Shown one piece after another: positions 55,335 to 64,000 of a DNA stretch of 64,000 nt. The DNA lies in assembly GCA_947464275.1 (NCBI GenBank), contig CANHVU010000007.1, forward strand, positions 1 to 64,000, read 5' to 3'. A program made the translations under genes and the position numbers. The DNA is from Bacteroidota bacterium (GTDB lineage: Bacteria; Bacteroidota; Bacteroidia; UKL13-3). The first letter of the stretch is position 1. Every line of letters begins with the position of its first letter. The notes below the pieces were generated by a model. That model saw nothing but the letters and a program-made list of their open reading frames with translations, did not search any database and was not told where the DNA came from.

Positions 55335-56657
55335 ATGCAAGTTCAAGAATTAAAAATTGTAGTAGGGTTAGATATTGGAACCACAAAAGTTTGCGCAATT
55401 GTTGGTACAAAAAATGAACATGGCAAAATTGACATTCTTGGCATGGGTAAAGCCGAGAGTTTCGGTGTAATCCGTGGTGAGGTAAGAAATATTGATAAAA
55501 CGGTACAAGCTATTAACGAGGCTATTGAAAAAGCTAAGGAAAGTGTAAGTAAAAATCCTCAATCAAAAATTACTAAAATTGAGATATCTTCGGTACACGT
55601 TGGTATTGCTGGTCAGCATATAAAAAGTTTGCAACACCGCAATAGCATTAGCCGTATAAATACTGAAGATGAAATTAGTAAAGAAGACGTAGAGCGTTTA
55701 ATTAAAGATACTCATAATTTGGCATTACCTCCGGGTGATAAAATTATTCATGTTTTACCTCAGGAGTTTACTGTAGATGATATTGTAGATGTAACTGAAC
55801 CAATTGGTATGACAGGTGTTCGTTTATCGAGCAATTTTCATATCATTACTGGTCATATTGATGCCATAAAAAACATTAATAAATCAGTGGTACGTGCTAA
55901 TTTATCTGTTGCAGGTTTAATTTTAGAGCCTATCTCAAGTGCAGATGCTGTTTTGGCCGATGAGGAAATGGAAGCAGGCGTTTGTTTGGTGGATATAGGT
56001 GGTGGAACAACTGATGTTGCTATTTTTAAAAATGGCATCATACGCCATACTGCAGTTATACCATTTGGTGGTAATATTATTTCTGAAGATATTACAGAAG
56101 GTTGTCAAGTGTTGCGTAACCAAGCGGAATTACTAAAAACAAAATTTGGATCTGCATTGGCTGAACAAAATAAAGATAACGAAATTGTTACTATTCCAAG
56201 TTTTAGAGGTCGTTCGCCAAAAGAAGTTTCAATAAAAAATTTGGCTTTAGTTATTCAAGCTAGGGTAGAAGAAATCTTTGAATCGGTATTATATGAAATA
56301 AAAGCTTCAGGTTTAGAAAAGAAATTGAATGCTGGTATCGTTATAACTGGTGGTGGTTCTCAATTAAAACATTTAACTATGTTGGTAGAATTGGTAACTG
56401 GCATGGATGCTCGTATTGGTTACGCCAATGAGCATTTAGGAAAATCGCATATTGAAGAAATTAAAAGCCCAATGTATGCCACAGCCGTTGGTTTGGTAAT
56501 TAAAGGTTTTGAGGGTGTAAATTTTGATGATGAGGATATCAAAGAAGATGTGGAGCCAATAAATAAAAAAGAACCTAAAACAGGTGGTTTATTAAAAGGC
56601 TTGGTTAAAAAATATAATAATTGGATGTTTAACGATGAAGACATGAAAGACTTTTAG
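55335..56657 (+). CDS. ftsA: Cell division protein FtsA
   Basis: 440 residues. Actin-like ATPase: phosphate 1 GLDIGTTKVCAIVG, phosphate 2 CLVDIGGGTTDVAIF, and adenosine-region ITGGGSQLKHLTML. The C-terminus (GLVKKYNNWMFNDEDMKDF) can form the membrane-targeting amphipathic helix. It tethers FtsZ to the membrane. Confidence 0.97.
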   Translation: MQVQELKIVVGLDIGTTKVCAIVGTKNEHGKIDILGMGKAESFGVIRGEVRNIDKTVQAINEAIEKAKESVSKNPQSKITKIEISSVHVGIAGQHIKSLQHRNSISRINTEDEISKEDVERLIKDTHNLALPPGDKIIHVLPQEFTVDDIVDVTEPIGMTGVRLSSNFHIITGHIDAIKNINKSVVRANLSVAGLILEPISSADAVLADEEMEAGVCLVDIGGGTTDVAIFKNGIIRHTAVIPFGGNIISEDITEGCQVLRNQAELLKTKFGSALAEQNKDNEIVTIPSFRGRSPKEVSIKNLALVIQARVEEIFESVLYEIKASGLEKKLNAGIVITGGGSQLKHLTMLVELVTGMDARIGYANEHLGKSHIEEIKSPMYATAVGLVIKGFEGVNFDDEDIKEDVEPINKKEPKTGGLLKGLVKKYNNWMFNDEDMKDF

Positions 56658-56741
56658 TTTTTGTGTTAAAATAAATGAAAGTAAAAATCGCACTTAGCAA
56701 TTGTAAATTTAAATAATTGTTTTGGGCAAAAAAATAATACC

Positions 56742-58439
56742 ATGGAAACAAGATTGAAATTTAATTTACCTAAGGAAAAGTCATCCATTATTAAGGTGAT
56801 TGGCGTTGGTGGAGGCGGAGGAAATGCTGTAAATCACATGCATGACCAAGGAATAAAAGGAGTTGATTTTATTATTTGTAATACCGATTTGCAAGCGTTA
56901 GAAGCTAGTGCAATTCCCAATAAAATACAGTTAGGTGCAAGCTTAACCCAAGGTTTAGGTGCGGGTGCTAATCCTGAAGTGGGTAAAAAAGCTGCTATGG
57001 AGGCCATTGAGGATATTATTGATATGCTTGGGGTAAATACCAAAATGCTTTTTATTACAGCTGGTATGGGTGGCGGAACTGGAACAGGTGCTGCTCCAAT
57101 TATAGCCAAAACAGCTAAAGAAATGGATATTTTAACAGTAGGTATTGTTACTACTCCATTTAATTTTGAAGGTAAACGTAGAAAAACTTTTGCAGACGAA
57201 GGTTTAGAAAATTTAAAACGCTCTGTTGATTGTTTGCTAATTATTAGCAACGATAAAATTAAAGATATGTACGGCAATTTAGCGCTACGCGAAGCGTTTG
57301 GACATGCCAATAACATTTTAACTACTGCCGCTAAAGGTATTGCCGAAATTATTACACATCCAGGTTATATTAACGTGGATTTTGAAGATGTAAAAACGGT
57401 AATGAAAACAAGTGGTGTTGCCTTAATGGGTAGTGCTATGGCCGAAGGTGAAGATAGGGCTTTAGTGGCTGTTAAGTCTGCATTGGCTTCACCATTATTA
57501 AACGATAATCAAATTCTAGGCGCTAAAAATATTTTATTAAACATTTCATCGGGAACCGAAGAAGTGTTAATGGAGGAGTTTGAGCAAATTTCATCATACA
57601 TTCAAAACGAAAGTGGTTTAACCGCTGAGTTAATATTAGGAACCAGTTTCGATGAAACATTAGGAAACAAAATTTCTGTAACTTTAATTGCTACTGGTTT
57701 TGATAGCAAACCACGCGAAAATAAAGTAATTGTGGGTTCTACCATTGGAGAAAATGTTCCTCAAAATACGATTGTTGTAAAGCCTACCATTGTAGATACT
57801 AAACCAGAGGTGGTACAAGTTGTTCAAACCAATCCTAATCCCTCGCCTAATAATACAATTAACAACACTGTTGAGGTAAAACAAACTGAACGTAAAGTAG
57901 AAGAGCCAATTAGAATAAATTTACTTGAAGAAGAACCTAAAGCTGAAGAGGTGAATGATGAAGAATTACGTTTTGAATTAAGAGTAGAAGAAGTACAAGA
58001 AGAGGAAATTGTTGAAAATAGCTCAATTGAATTGAAAATTGATGAATCGTTTATGATAACTGATGCTATTGATTTTGTTGAAGATAGGCAAACCTTTGAA
58101 ATGCCAACTTTTACGGAAAGTGATCCCGCACCGGTAACTAGAACTTATGGTTTAAATGACGAATATGAGGTAACTTCTAATACAGAACAAGATAAAAAAA
58201 TTGAACGTCAAATTCAACGTATAAAGGAGCTAAAAAATTTAAATATTACTATTAATAATCCTCAAGGTTTACGCGACTTAGAAAAGGAGCCAGCATATTT
58301 AAGACGTAACAAAAAATTAGATGATGTGCCACATAGCTCTGAACCTCAAATATCGCGTTTAAGTTTGTTTGAAGATTTAACCACCGGTAAATCGGAAATA
58401 AAAACCAATAATTCTTTTTTACACGATAATGTAGATTAG
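56742..58439 (+). CDS. ftsZ: Cell division protein FtsZ
   Basis: 565 residues. GTPase core with VGVGGGGGNAVNHM, the tubulin signature GGGTGTGAAP and the T7 loop NVDFEDVKTVM. After about residue 320 there is a long linker rich in Glu (KAEEVNDEELRFELRVEE), then the C-terminal FtsA-binding segment EKEPAYLRRNKKLDD and a further tail ending HDNVD. The long linker is common in Bacteroidota. It polymerises into the Z ring. Last gene of the cluster. Confidence 0.98.
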   Translation: METRLKFNLPKEKSSIIKVIGVGGGGGNAVNHMHDQGIKGVDFIICNTDLQALEASAIPNKIQLGASLTQGLGAGANPEVGKKAAMEAIEDIIDMLGVNTKMLFITAGMGGGTGTGAAPIIAKTAKEMDILTVGIVTTPFNFEGKRRKTFADEGLENLKRSVDCLLIISNDKIKDMYGNLALREAFGHANNILTTAAKGIAEIITHPGYINVDFEDVKTVMKTSGVALMGSAMAEGEDRALVAVKSALASPLLNDNQILGAKNILLNISSGTEEVLMEEFEQISSYIQNESGLTAELILGTSFDETLGNKISVTLIATGFDSKPRENKVIVGSTIGENVPQNTIVVKPTIVDTKPEVVQVVQTNPNPSPNNTINNTVEVKQTERKVEEPIRINLLEEEPKAEEVNDEELRFELRVEEVQEEEIVENSSIELKIDESFMITDAIDFVEDRQTFEMPTFTESDPAPVTRTYGLNDEYEVTSNTEQDKKIERQIQRIKELKNLNITINNPQGLRDLEKEPAYLRRNKKLDDVPHSSEPQISRLSLFEDLTTGKSEIKTNNSFLHDNVD

Positions 58440-58457
58440 TAAATTTTATAATAATGG

Positions 58458-58497
58458 AAAAGCCTTGTATAACGAAAGTTTTACAAGGCTTTTTTTA
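58458..58497. terminator. Strong bidirectional terminator after ftsZ
   Basis: 12-bp perfect stem AAAAGCCTTGTA (58458-58469) / TACAAGGCTTTT (58482-58493) with a T-run, at the end of the dcw cluster, also serving the convergent mscS-like gene. Confidence 0.92.
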
Positions 58498-59577
58498 TTT
58501 TCCTAAAAATACCGTTTGTGTTGGGTATGCAAATTGGCAATTATTTTGTTCCACAATTTCCAATATCTGCACATTTATTTCTTCCTTCACTCTGGCCATT
58601 GCATCATAAATATTCGATTTTACAAAATAAATAACCAATATATTTAGTGAACTGGAGTCGAAGTCAGTAAAATGAACAGTCATTTCATCACTTGTTTCGG
58701 TATTTTTCTCAATCACTGATTTTATTTCATCGATTATTTTTAAAATATTTTTTGATTGGCTGCCATAGGTTAATTGTAAAGTAAATTTAACCCTTCTTTC
58801 GTGACTCAAACTAATATTATTAAGTGTTGAATCAACCATTTTTTTATTAGGAACAGTTACCAAAGTTCTATCTAAAGTTCTTACACGAGTGGTCCTAAAT
58901 CCTACACGTTCCACTACTCCTTTTACATCCGAAATTTCAATTTGATCGCCAACTTTAAAAGGTTTATCTAAGTAAATAATAAATGAACCAAATAGATTTG
59001 CTATGGTGTCTTGCGCAGCTAAAGCTATCGCTAAACCTCCAATTCCTAAACTGGCTATTAGTGCTGTAATGTTTACTTCAAAAGCTAAACCTAAAGTTAT
59101 AAAGAAAGCAAAAATCACTACAATTATCTTTGTTAATTCTTTTAAAAACCTAATCAAATCTACATTTACATGTTCTAAGTCTCCTTCGGTTAAAACGTAT
59201 GCTATAAAATCTATTGCCTTTAACACTAGTTTGGTAATAACAGTAATTAAGGCAATTTCAAAAACAGCTTCAAGCACCCAACGCACACCAAACTTTTCTA
59301 TTTTATCAAAATTCCAAGCTTCTGGAAAGTTAAGCCTATTAAAAGCCACAAAAATGATAATTAATGAAATTAACTGCTCAAAAGGTGTTCTTATTAATTC
59401 TAAAAATTTATCGTAAAATTCGTTATTGGTAATGCCTTTAAATATGCGGAAAGTTTGCTTGCTAATAATATTTGCAAACAATCGTTTTAGCAAAAAGCCT
59501 AATAGCAAAATCGCTGCGCAAATAAGGTATTCGCGCAACGGATTTTCTAAAAATTTTATCTCTAATGTTTCTCGCAT
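58495..59577 (-). CDS. MscS-family mechanosensitive ion channel
   Basis: 360 residues. Four to five membrane segments at the N-terminal half (YLICAAILLLGFLLKRLF, LISLIIIFVAFNRL and VLEAVFEIALITVITKLVLK), then the pore helix GIGGLAIALAAQDTIANLFGSFIIYLDKPFKVGDQIEI and the cytoplasmic beta domain (GVVERVGFRTTRVRTLDRTLVTVPNKKMV). It releases solutes on hypo-osmotic shock. It begins 120 bp from the GDH gene stop. Confidence 0.93.
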   Translation of the reverse strand: MRETLEIKFLENPLREYLICAAILLLGFLLKRLFANIISKQTFRIFKGITNNEFYDKFLELIRTPFEQLISLIIIFVAFNRLNFPEAWNFDKIEKFGVRWVLEAVFEIALITVITKLVLKAIDFIAYVLTEGDLEHVNVDLIRFLKELTKIIVVIFAFFITLGLAFEVNITALIASLGIGGLAIALAAQDTIANLFGSFIIYLDKPFKVGDQIEISDVKGVVERVGFRTTRVRTLDRTLVTVPNKKMVDSTLNNISLSHERRVKFTLQLTYGSQSKNILKIIDEIKSVIEKNTETSDEMTVHFTDFDSSSLNILVIYFVKSNIYDAMARVKEEINVQILEIVEQNNCQFAYPTQTVFLGK

Positions 59578-59697
59578 TCGTTTCTATGTTAATTGGGTTA
59601 TTGGTTGATTATGTTAATTAGTTTATCAGTGGAAACAGTTTTAAGTTATAATGTAAAAAAAACAATTCAACCATCCAACCATCCAACAATTTTAACC

Positions 59698-60936
59698 TTA
59701 CTTCACCAAATTAACCAAAGCCATTTCTAAGCCTTTTTTCAAAAAGCCTGTATGTTTTGGATTAAATTGATGTAAGCGCATCATGGCTTCCCAAATAATT
59801 TTTGATGAATCTTTAAAAATAGCTTCGTCAGTTGTATCTACTTCATCATTGCTTTGGCAATATGCAAATACGCGAGCCATGCCACAATTAGCAATAAAAT
59901 CAGGGATTACAGCCACTCTATCATCAGTATAATTAGCTATTGGTCCCATGAATATTTCTTGGTCGGCAAAAGGCACATTAGCACCGCAGCTTATTACTTC
60001 TAATTCGTTTTCTACCATTCTATCTACTTGCTCTTGCGTTAATAAACGCGATGCAGCAGCAGGTACAAATATTTCAGCTCCAATATCCCAAATTTTTGAA
60101 TTTACTTCTTCAAAACTCAACATATCAGGATGTACCAAAGTATTACCTTGTTTGTTTAAGAAAAGGTCTTTAATTTCTTCTTTCGAAAAGCCATTATTAT
60201 TAATTAAACCACCGTTTCTATCAATAATACCAACTATCATTACACCATATAAACTAAGGTAATAAGCAGCAGCAGCTCCAACATTACCCCATCCTTGAAT
60301 AATGGCACGTTTCATGTTTACATTTCCGCCCCAAATTCCATAATAATGACGAACTGCCTCGGCTACACCAAAACCAGTAATCATATCTGCTGTAACTAAG
60401 TTTTTGTCATCAGCAGGAATAAAACGTAAGTCGGTTAATTTTTTTGAAACACCTTCTGTTAAATTAGCAATACGTTTTTTTGTTGACTCTGCACTTACTT
60501 TAAAATGTCCATTTACAACACCTTCTTGCGGATGCAATAAACCCAACTTTTCAGTAATTGGAATTACTTCGTGTATTTCATCTACGTTTAAATCGCCACC
60601 TGTACCGTAGTAAGTTTTAAGCAATGGCATAACTGCTTTATACCAACGCTCTAAAACACCTTTTTTACGAGGATCAGCAGGATCAAAGTTAATACCACTT
60701 TTAGCACCACCAATAGCTGGTCCTGCAATGGTAAATTTAATTTCCATTGTTTTGGCTAACGAGGTAACTTCGTGTTTGTTTAAACCTTTGCGCATACGCG
60801 TTCCTCCGCCTGCAGCACCTCCGCGTAATGAGTTAATAACTACCCAGCCTTCAGCTTCGGTTTCAGTGTCTTTCCATTCAAAAACAATTTCAGGTTGTTT
60901 GTCTTCGTATTTTTTTATTAATTTATCTAATTGCAT
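59698..60936 (-). CDS. Glu/Leu/Phe/Val dehydrogenase
   Basis: 412 residues. Catalytic segment GPAIGGAKSGINFDP (the Lys of the active site), GGAAGGGTRMRKGL, and the Rossmann motif IQGWGNVGAAAAYYL for NAD(P). It interconverts an amino acid (most likely glutamate) and its 2-oxo acid plus ammonia, linking nitrogen and carbon metabolism. Glutamate is favoured by length and family size but not proven; branched-chain types are shorter. Spacer sequences on both sides are made of repeated words. Confidence 0.92.
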   Translation of the reverse strand: MQLDKLIKKYEDKQPEIVFEWKDTETEAEGWVVINSLRGGAAGGGTRMRKGLNKHEVTSLAKTMEIKFTIAGPAIGGAKSGINFDPADPRKKGVLERWYKAVMPLLKTYYGTGGDLNVDEIHEVIPITEKLGLLHPQEGVVNGHFKVSAESTKKRIANLTEGVSKKLTDLRFIPADDKNLVTADMITGFGVAEAVRHYYGIWGGNVNMKRAIIQGWGNVGAAAAYYLSLYGVMIVGIIDRNGGLINNNGFSKEEIKDLFLNKQGNTLVHPDMLSFEEVNSKIWDIGAEIFVPAAASRLLTQEQVDRMVENELEVISCGANVPFADQEIFMGPIANYTDDRVAVIPDFIANCGMARVFAYCQSNDEVDTTDEAIFKDSSKIIWEAMMRLHQFNPKHTGFLKKGLEMALVNLVK

Positions 60937-60999
60937 AATAGTTTATAGTTGTTAGTTTATAGTACTTAGTACTAAGTTATTTTTGTATTTTATAATTTT

Positions 61000-62085
61000 C
61001 TAATCTTGTAATTTCCCAATCAACCTGCTAAAATTTCCATGTAAAGCACCGCCAATGCTATTACTTACTGCTCCAGTTACTGATTTTAATATATTGATTT
61101 CGTTCCTTATTCTTAACACACCTAAAAAAGCAAATATCAACGCTTCTTTGTAATTGATAGTTAAAGCATCAGGAATTTCGATTTTAGTTTTGGTTAGTGT
61201 TTGAATGTTTTTTACTAAGATTTTATTGTAGGCTCCTCCTCCTGTAACCAATACATTATCAATATTTTCCGAGTTTATTACTTTGGCTATTTGTTGAGCT
61301 ATGTGTAAGCTAATGGTAGCCATTTTATTCGCTATTGATTCATTTTCAAATTGATTTAATATTGGCAAAAATGATTGGTTAAACCATTCAATTCCCAAAG
61401 ATTTAGCATTATTTATTTTATAAAAATCAATGTTGTTAAAGGCATTTAATAATGAATCATTAATACATCCATTTGCTGCCATATTTCCATCCTCATCAAA
61501 TGGTAAATGGAGCTCATTCGCCAATAAATTAAAAGCCATATTACATGGCGAAATATCAAAAGCTTTTTGACTATTTTTAAAACTAATGTTTGAAAAACCA
61601 CCTAAATTCAAGCAAGCATCGTAATCGGTAAACAAAAATTGGTCACCTATTGGAACCAATGGTGCACCTTGCCCGCCAAGAACTACATCCATGGCCCTGA
61701 AATTATTCACTACAGGTAAACCACACTCAACACTTATGCCTGCTCCGCAACCAATTTGAGCCGTAAATCCATTTTCTGGTTGATGAAAAATGGTATGTCC
61801 ATGAGAAGCAATAAAATCAATTTGAAGTTTGTGATCTTTAATAAATTGATTTGTAATTTTACCCAAATATCTACCATAGAACGCATCTGTTTTAGGGAAT
61901 AAATAAATAGGTTGTTTGTGCAATTGAGATAAGCGAACTATCCAATTTTGGTCATACGGAATGGTTTTGGCTTCTTTAATTCGAAAGTTCCATTTTTGAT
62001 TTTCGAACAAAAATTCGCAATAAGCTATATCCACTCCATCCATAGAAGTGCCACTCATTAAGCCAATTACATTGTATTTTGTCAC
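61000..62085 (-). CDS. anmK: Anhydro-N-acetylmuramic acid kinase
   Basis: 361 residues from a GTG. Phosphate-binding GLMSGTSMDGVDIAYCEF, then ASHGHTIFHQPENGFTAQIG, LNLGGFSNISF and VTGGGAYNKILV. It cleaves and phosphorylates 1,6-anhydroMurNAc to MurNAc-6-phosphate, recycling cell-wall fragments. The last codons (K-L-Q-D, stop) fall in the AAATTACAAGATTA word that also occurs at 20234-20247. Confidence 0.95.
   Translation of the reverse strand: MTKYNVIGLMSGTSMDGVDIAYCEFLFENQKWNFRIKEAKTIPYDQNWIVRLSQLHKQPIYLFPKTDAFYGRYLGKITNQFIKDHKLQIDFIASHGHTIFHQPENGFTAQIGCGAGISVECGLPVVNNFRAMDVVLGGQGAPLVPIGDQFLFTDYDACLNLGGFSNISFKNSQKAFDISPCNMAFNLLANELHLPFDEDGNMAANGCINDSLLNAFNNIDFYKINNAKSLGIEWFNQSFLPILNQFENESIANKMATISLHIAQQIAKVINSENIDNVLVTGGGAYNKILVKNIQTLTKTKIEIPDALTINYKEALIFAFLGVLRIRNEINILKSVTGAVSNSIGGALHGNFSRLIGKLQD
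61001..61014. repeat. Dispersed word across the anmK stop codon
   Basis: TAATCTTGTAATTT, the reverse complement of the 14-mer at 20234-20247, spans the last codons and most of the stop of anmK. Confidence 0.6.
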
Positions 62086-62229
62086 AGTTTTAGTTAAAAA
62101 TAGGGTGTGCGAATATATTACATTAAAGCCTTTTAGCGGCTATTTTTTGTCATTGAAAAATATATCAATAAGATTTTTTTTTAAGAAGAATTTAATTATA
62201 ATTGTCTTAGTAAAATTAATAAAAATTTC

Positions 62230-64000
62230 ATGAAAAAAATTACTACAAAACTCAATTTTAATTTATCTTTTTCATTATTAATACTCTTATTTATAAGTGT
62301 TTTTAATGGTGTATTACAAGCTCAAGTTTCAAATTATGTTTTTTCAGCAAGTTCTGGAACCTTTGTACCCCTTACTGGTGGTACAATAATGACTTTATCT
62401 GGAGGTACTTCTGATGATGGATATTATAATAATATTCCATTAGGATTTAACTTTAATTACGATGGAGCTACTTACAACACTGCTGCTGGCTGTACTAATG
62501 GTTGGTTAAGTTTAATAGGCTCTATGACAGAAAATGCATGGACTAATAACTTAACTTCTGGTATTTCTGCTGCTAGGCCAATTTTAGCTCCTTTATGGGA
62601 CGACCATGATGGGTCAGGTATTACCTTCACCTACAAAACAGATTATATTGCCGCTACAACTGATAGCGTTTTTACTGCAGAATGGCTTGATGTTGATTGG
62701 CAGTTTCAGGGCGGATCTACTATCTCTTTTCAAGTAAAGTTATTTAAAAACTCTGGTAATATTCAATTTATATACCGTCAAGAAACTACCCCAGTAAGTT
62801 TTACATCTGCTTCTATTGGTATATCAAGCGTGACAACCGGAACCAATAAATTTCTTTCTTTAAATGGTTCTAGTGCTACTCCCTCAGTTAGTTACACAGT
62901 TGAAACAACGAATATAAACACAAAGCCTGCCACAGGTCAAATTTATCAATTTGCTCCACCAACTCCTGCTGCGCCTATAATGATAACAGGTACTAAAACT
63001 AATGTTTTAACAAATTCAGTAACACTTTCTGGTATTATAGTAGGTAATACATTTCCAGCCATTACAACTAGTGGAGTTGTTGTTGGAACAAGTCCTAGTC
63101 CTACAATTGGTGATCCTTTAGTTATTGATTCAATAACAACCCCAATTGCTATCTCAGGTTCTTTTACAAAAGATATTGTGGGATTAAATAACTCAACTAC
63201 TTATTTTTATCGTGCTTATGCCATTAATAGTATTGGTACAACTTACGGTGCAGATAGTACTTTTACTACCAATTCAGGTTCTACTATTGCTAGCATAAAT
63301 AGTATTGGTGCTACTGGAGTATCGACTAATTCATCTAATATAGGAGGAACAATAGTTAACAATGGAGGTGATCCAATAACTACAAGTGGTGTTGTATATG
63401 CTACTACCTCTATGCCAACTATAGGAGGTTTAGGTGTGGTTGACTCGGTTACAAATCCAAATATTTCTTCTGGGTCATTTAACTTCATTTTAGGAGGATT
63501 AACTCATTCCACAAAATATTACTACCGTGCTTATGCTATTAATAGTATTGGTACTGCTTATAGCGTACAGGATAGTTTCACTACTGCCCCAATAGTTTCT
63601 GCATTGCCATACAGTGAAAATTTTGATGCACCTACTACTAATTGGACTACAAATACAATAAATGGAGGAACCAATGCTTGGGAAAAGGGAAGTCCTACAA
63701 AAACAAATTTAAACGGTCCTTTTTCTGCACCAAATTGTTTTGTTACCAAATTATCGGGTAATTATTTAGGAACTGAAGACTGTGGTTTAACTTCTCCACA
63801 ATTTGATTTTTCTGGATTAACTGTTACTCCTGTAATTAGTTTTAAGCATAAATTTGATGAGTCGAATGATGTTGATTGGGATGGTGGCGTTGTTGAAATA
63901 TCTATCAATAATGGCGCTTGGACAAGGTTAGATAATAACACAGGTACTGGATCTAATTTTAACACACTTAATAGTACTTCATGGTATAATAATAGTGCTG
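62230..64000 (+). CDS. Large secreted protein with FN3-like repeats, 3' truncated
   Basis: Open from ATG 62230 through the window edge (590 codons and part of another). A signal peptide (MKKITTKLNFNLSFSLLILL, then FISVFNGVLQAQ) precedes a strand-rich domain containing RPILAPLWDDHDG. Then come two fibronectin-III-like units of about 105 residues (315-bp period) sharing the near-identical YRAYAINSIGT segment (codons from 63211 and 63526), and a MAM/CUB-like domain (FDFSGLTVTPVISFKHKFDESNDVDWDGG). Likely a T9SS cargo or adhesin; the sorting domain would be beyond the edge. Confidence 0.85.
   Translation, partial: MKKITTKLNFNLSFSLLILLFISVFNGVLQAQVSNYVFSASSGTFVPLTGGTIMTLSGGTSDDGYYNNIPLGFNFNYDGATYNTAAGCTNGWLSLIGSMTENAWTNNLTSGISAARPILAPLWDDHDGSGITFTYKTDYIAATTDSVFTAEWLDVDWQFQGGSTISFQVKLFKNSGNIQFIYRQETTPVSFTSASIGISSVTTGTNKFLSLNGSSATPSVSYTVETTNINTKPATGQIYQFAPPTPAAPIMITGTKTNVLTNSVTLSGIIVGNTFPAITTSGVVVGTSPSPTIGDPLVIDSITTPIAISGSFTKDIVGLNNSTTYFYRAYAINSIGTTYGADSTFTTNSGSTIASINSIGATGVSTNSSNIGGTIVNNGGDPITTSGVVYATTSMPTIGGLGVVDSVTNPNISSGSFNFILGGLTHSTKYYYRAYAINSIGTAYSVQDSFTTAPIVSALPYSENFDAPTTNWTTNTINGGTNAWEKGSPTKTNLNGPFSAPNCFVTKLSGNYLGTEDCGLTSPQFDFSGLTVTPVISFKHKFDESNDVDWDGGVVEISINNGAWTRLDNNTGTGSNFNTLNSTSWYNNSA

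Noticed and set aside
56834-57316. 160-residue minus-strand open frame inside ftsZ
   Set aside because: It is the antisense shadow of conserved FtsZ codons (the glycine-rich GTPase core) and has no family features.
59003-59416. 137-residue plus-strand frame inside the MscS-family gene
   Set aside because: Antisense shadow of the membrane-segment codons; no signal or domain.

Overview
The window is a chromosomal segment of an AT-rich member of the Bacteroidota. The evidence is two type IX secretion (T9SS) C-terminal sorting domains, gliding-type genes gldA/gldF/gldG, a short C-terminal tail resembling the Bacteroidota PID-CTERM signal, a Bacteroidota-style division/cell-wall (dcw) cluster, and starts that lack Shine-Dalgarno sequences. 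No rRNA, tRNA, CRISPR array, prophage or insertion-sequence transposase was recognised.

Layout. 1-87 is the tail of a sorted surface protein. 361-3789 is pyruvate carboxylase, followed by a lipoprotein. 4862-14381 is a long minus-strand run of small accessory enzymes: a serine hydrolase with an internal stop, an alpha/beta hydrolase, two methyltransferases, an OsmC protein, a nitrilase-family amidase, five intact GNAT acetyltransferases with two broken GNAT remnants, and two glycosyltransferases. 14405-23221 is mixed metabolism and surface genes: a 2-oxoglutarate dioxygenase, an OlsF-like lipid acyltransferase, a deoxynucleoside kinase plus a decayed partial copy, a YCF48-like T9SS protein, an RluA-type pseudouridine synthase, panB and a lipoprotein. 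23374-33329 holds dnaK, a threonine dehydrogenase-like SDR, metG and several unrecognised secreted proteins.

33338-41878 (minus) carries a giant PKD adhesin with a T9SS type B tail, then a DUF4340 protein, gldG, gldF and gldA. 42238-58439 (plus) is a continuous dcw cluster: mraZ-rsmH-ftsL-ftsI-murE-mraY-murD-ftsW-murG-murC-ftsQ-ftsA-ftsZ, preceded by a three-repeat MraZ box and closed by a strong terminator. murF and ddl are absent. It takes UDP-MurNAc peptide synthesis (murC, murD, murE) through lipid I and II (mraY, murG) to septal synthesis (ftsW, ftsI) and Z-ring assembly (ftsQ, ftsA, ftsZ). 58495-62085 (minus) has an MscS channel, a glutamate-family dehydrogenase and anmK, which recycles cell-wall anhydro-MurNAc. 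62230 to the end is the start of another large secreted protein.

The most unusual signal is a family of short dispersed repeats. These are 16-20 bp palindromes related to CCCGATAGCTATCGGG, plus low-complexity words such as AAGTTCGAAGTTC and CAACTGTCAACTGACAACT. They fill several spacers and also lie, without breaking the frame, inside essential genes (metG twice, murG, murC twice), where they encode extra or substituted residues. This resembles the Rickettsia palindromic elements that sit in frame in coding genes, but it involves a different sequence family in a different phylum.
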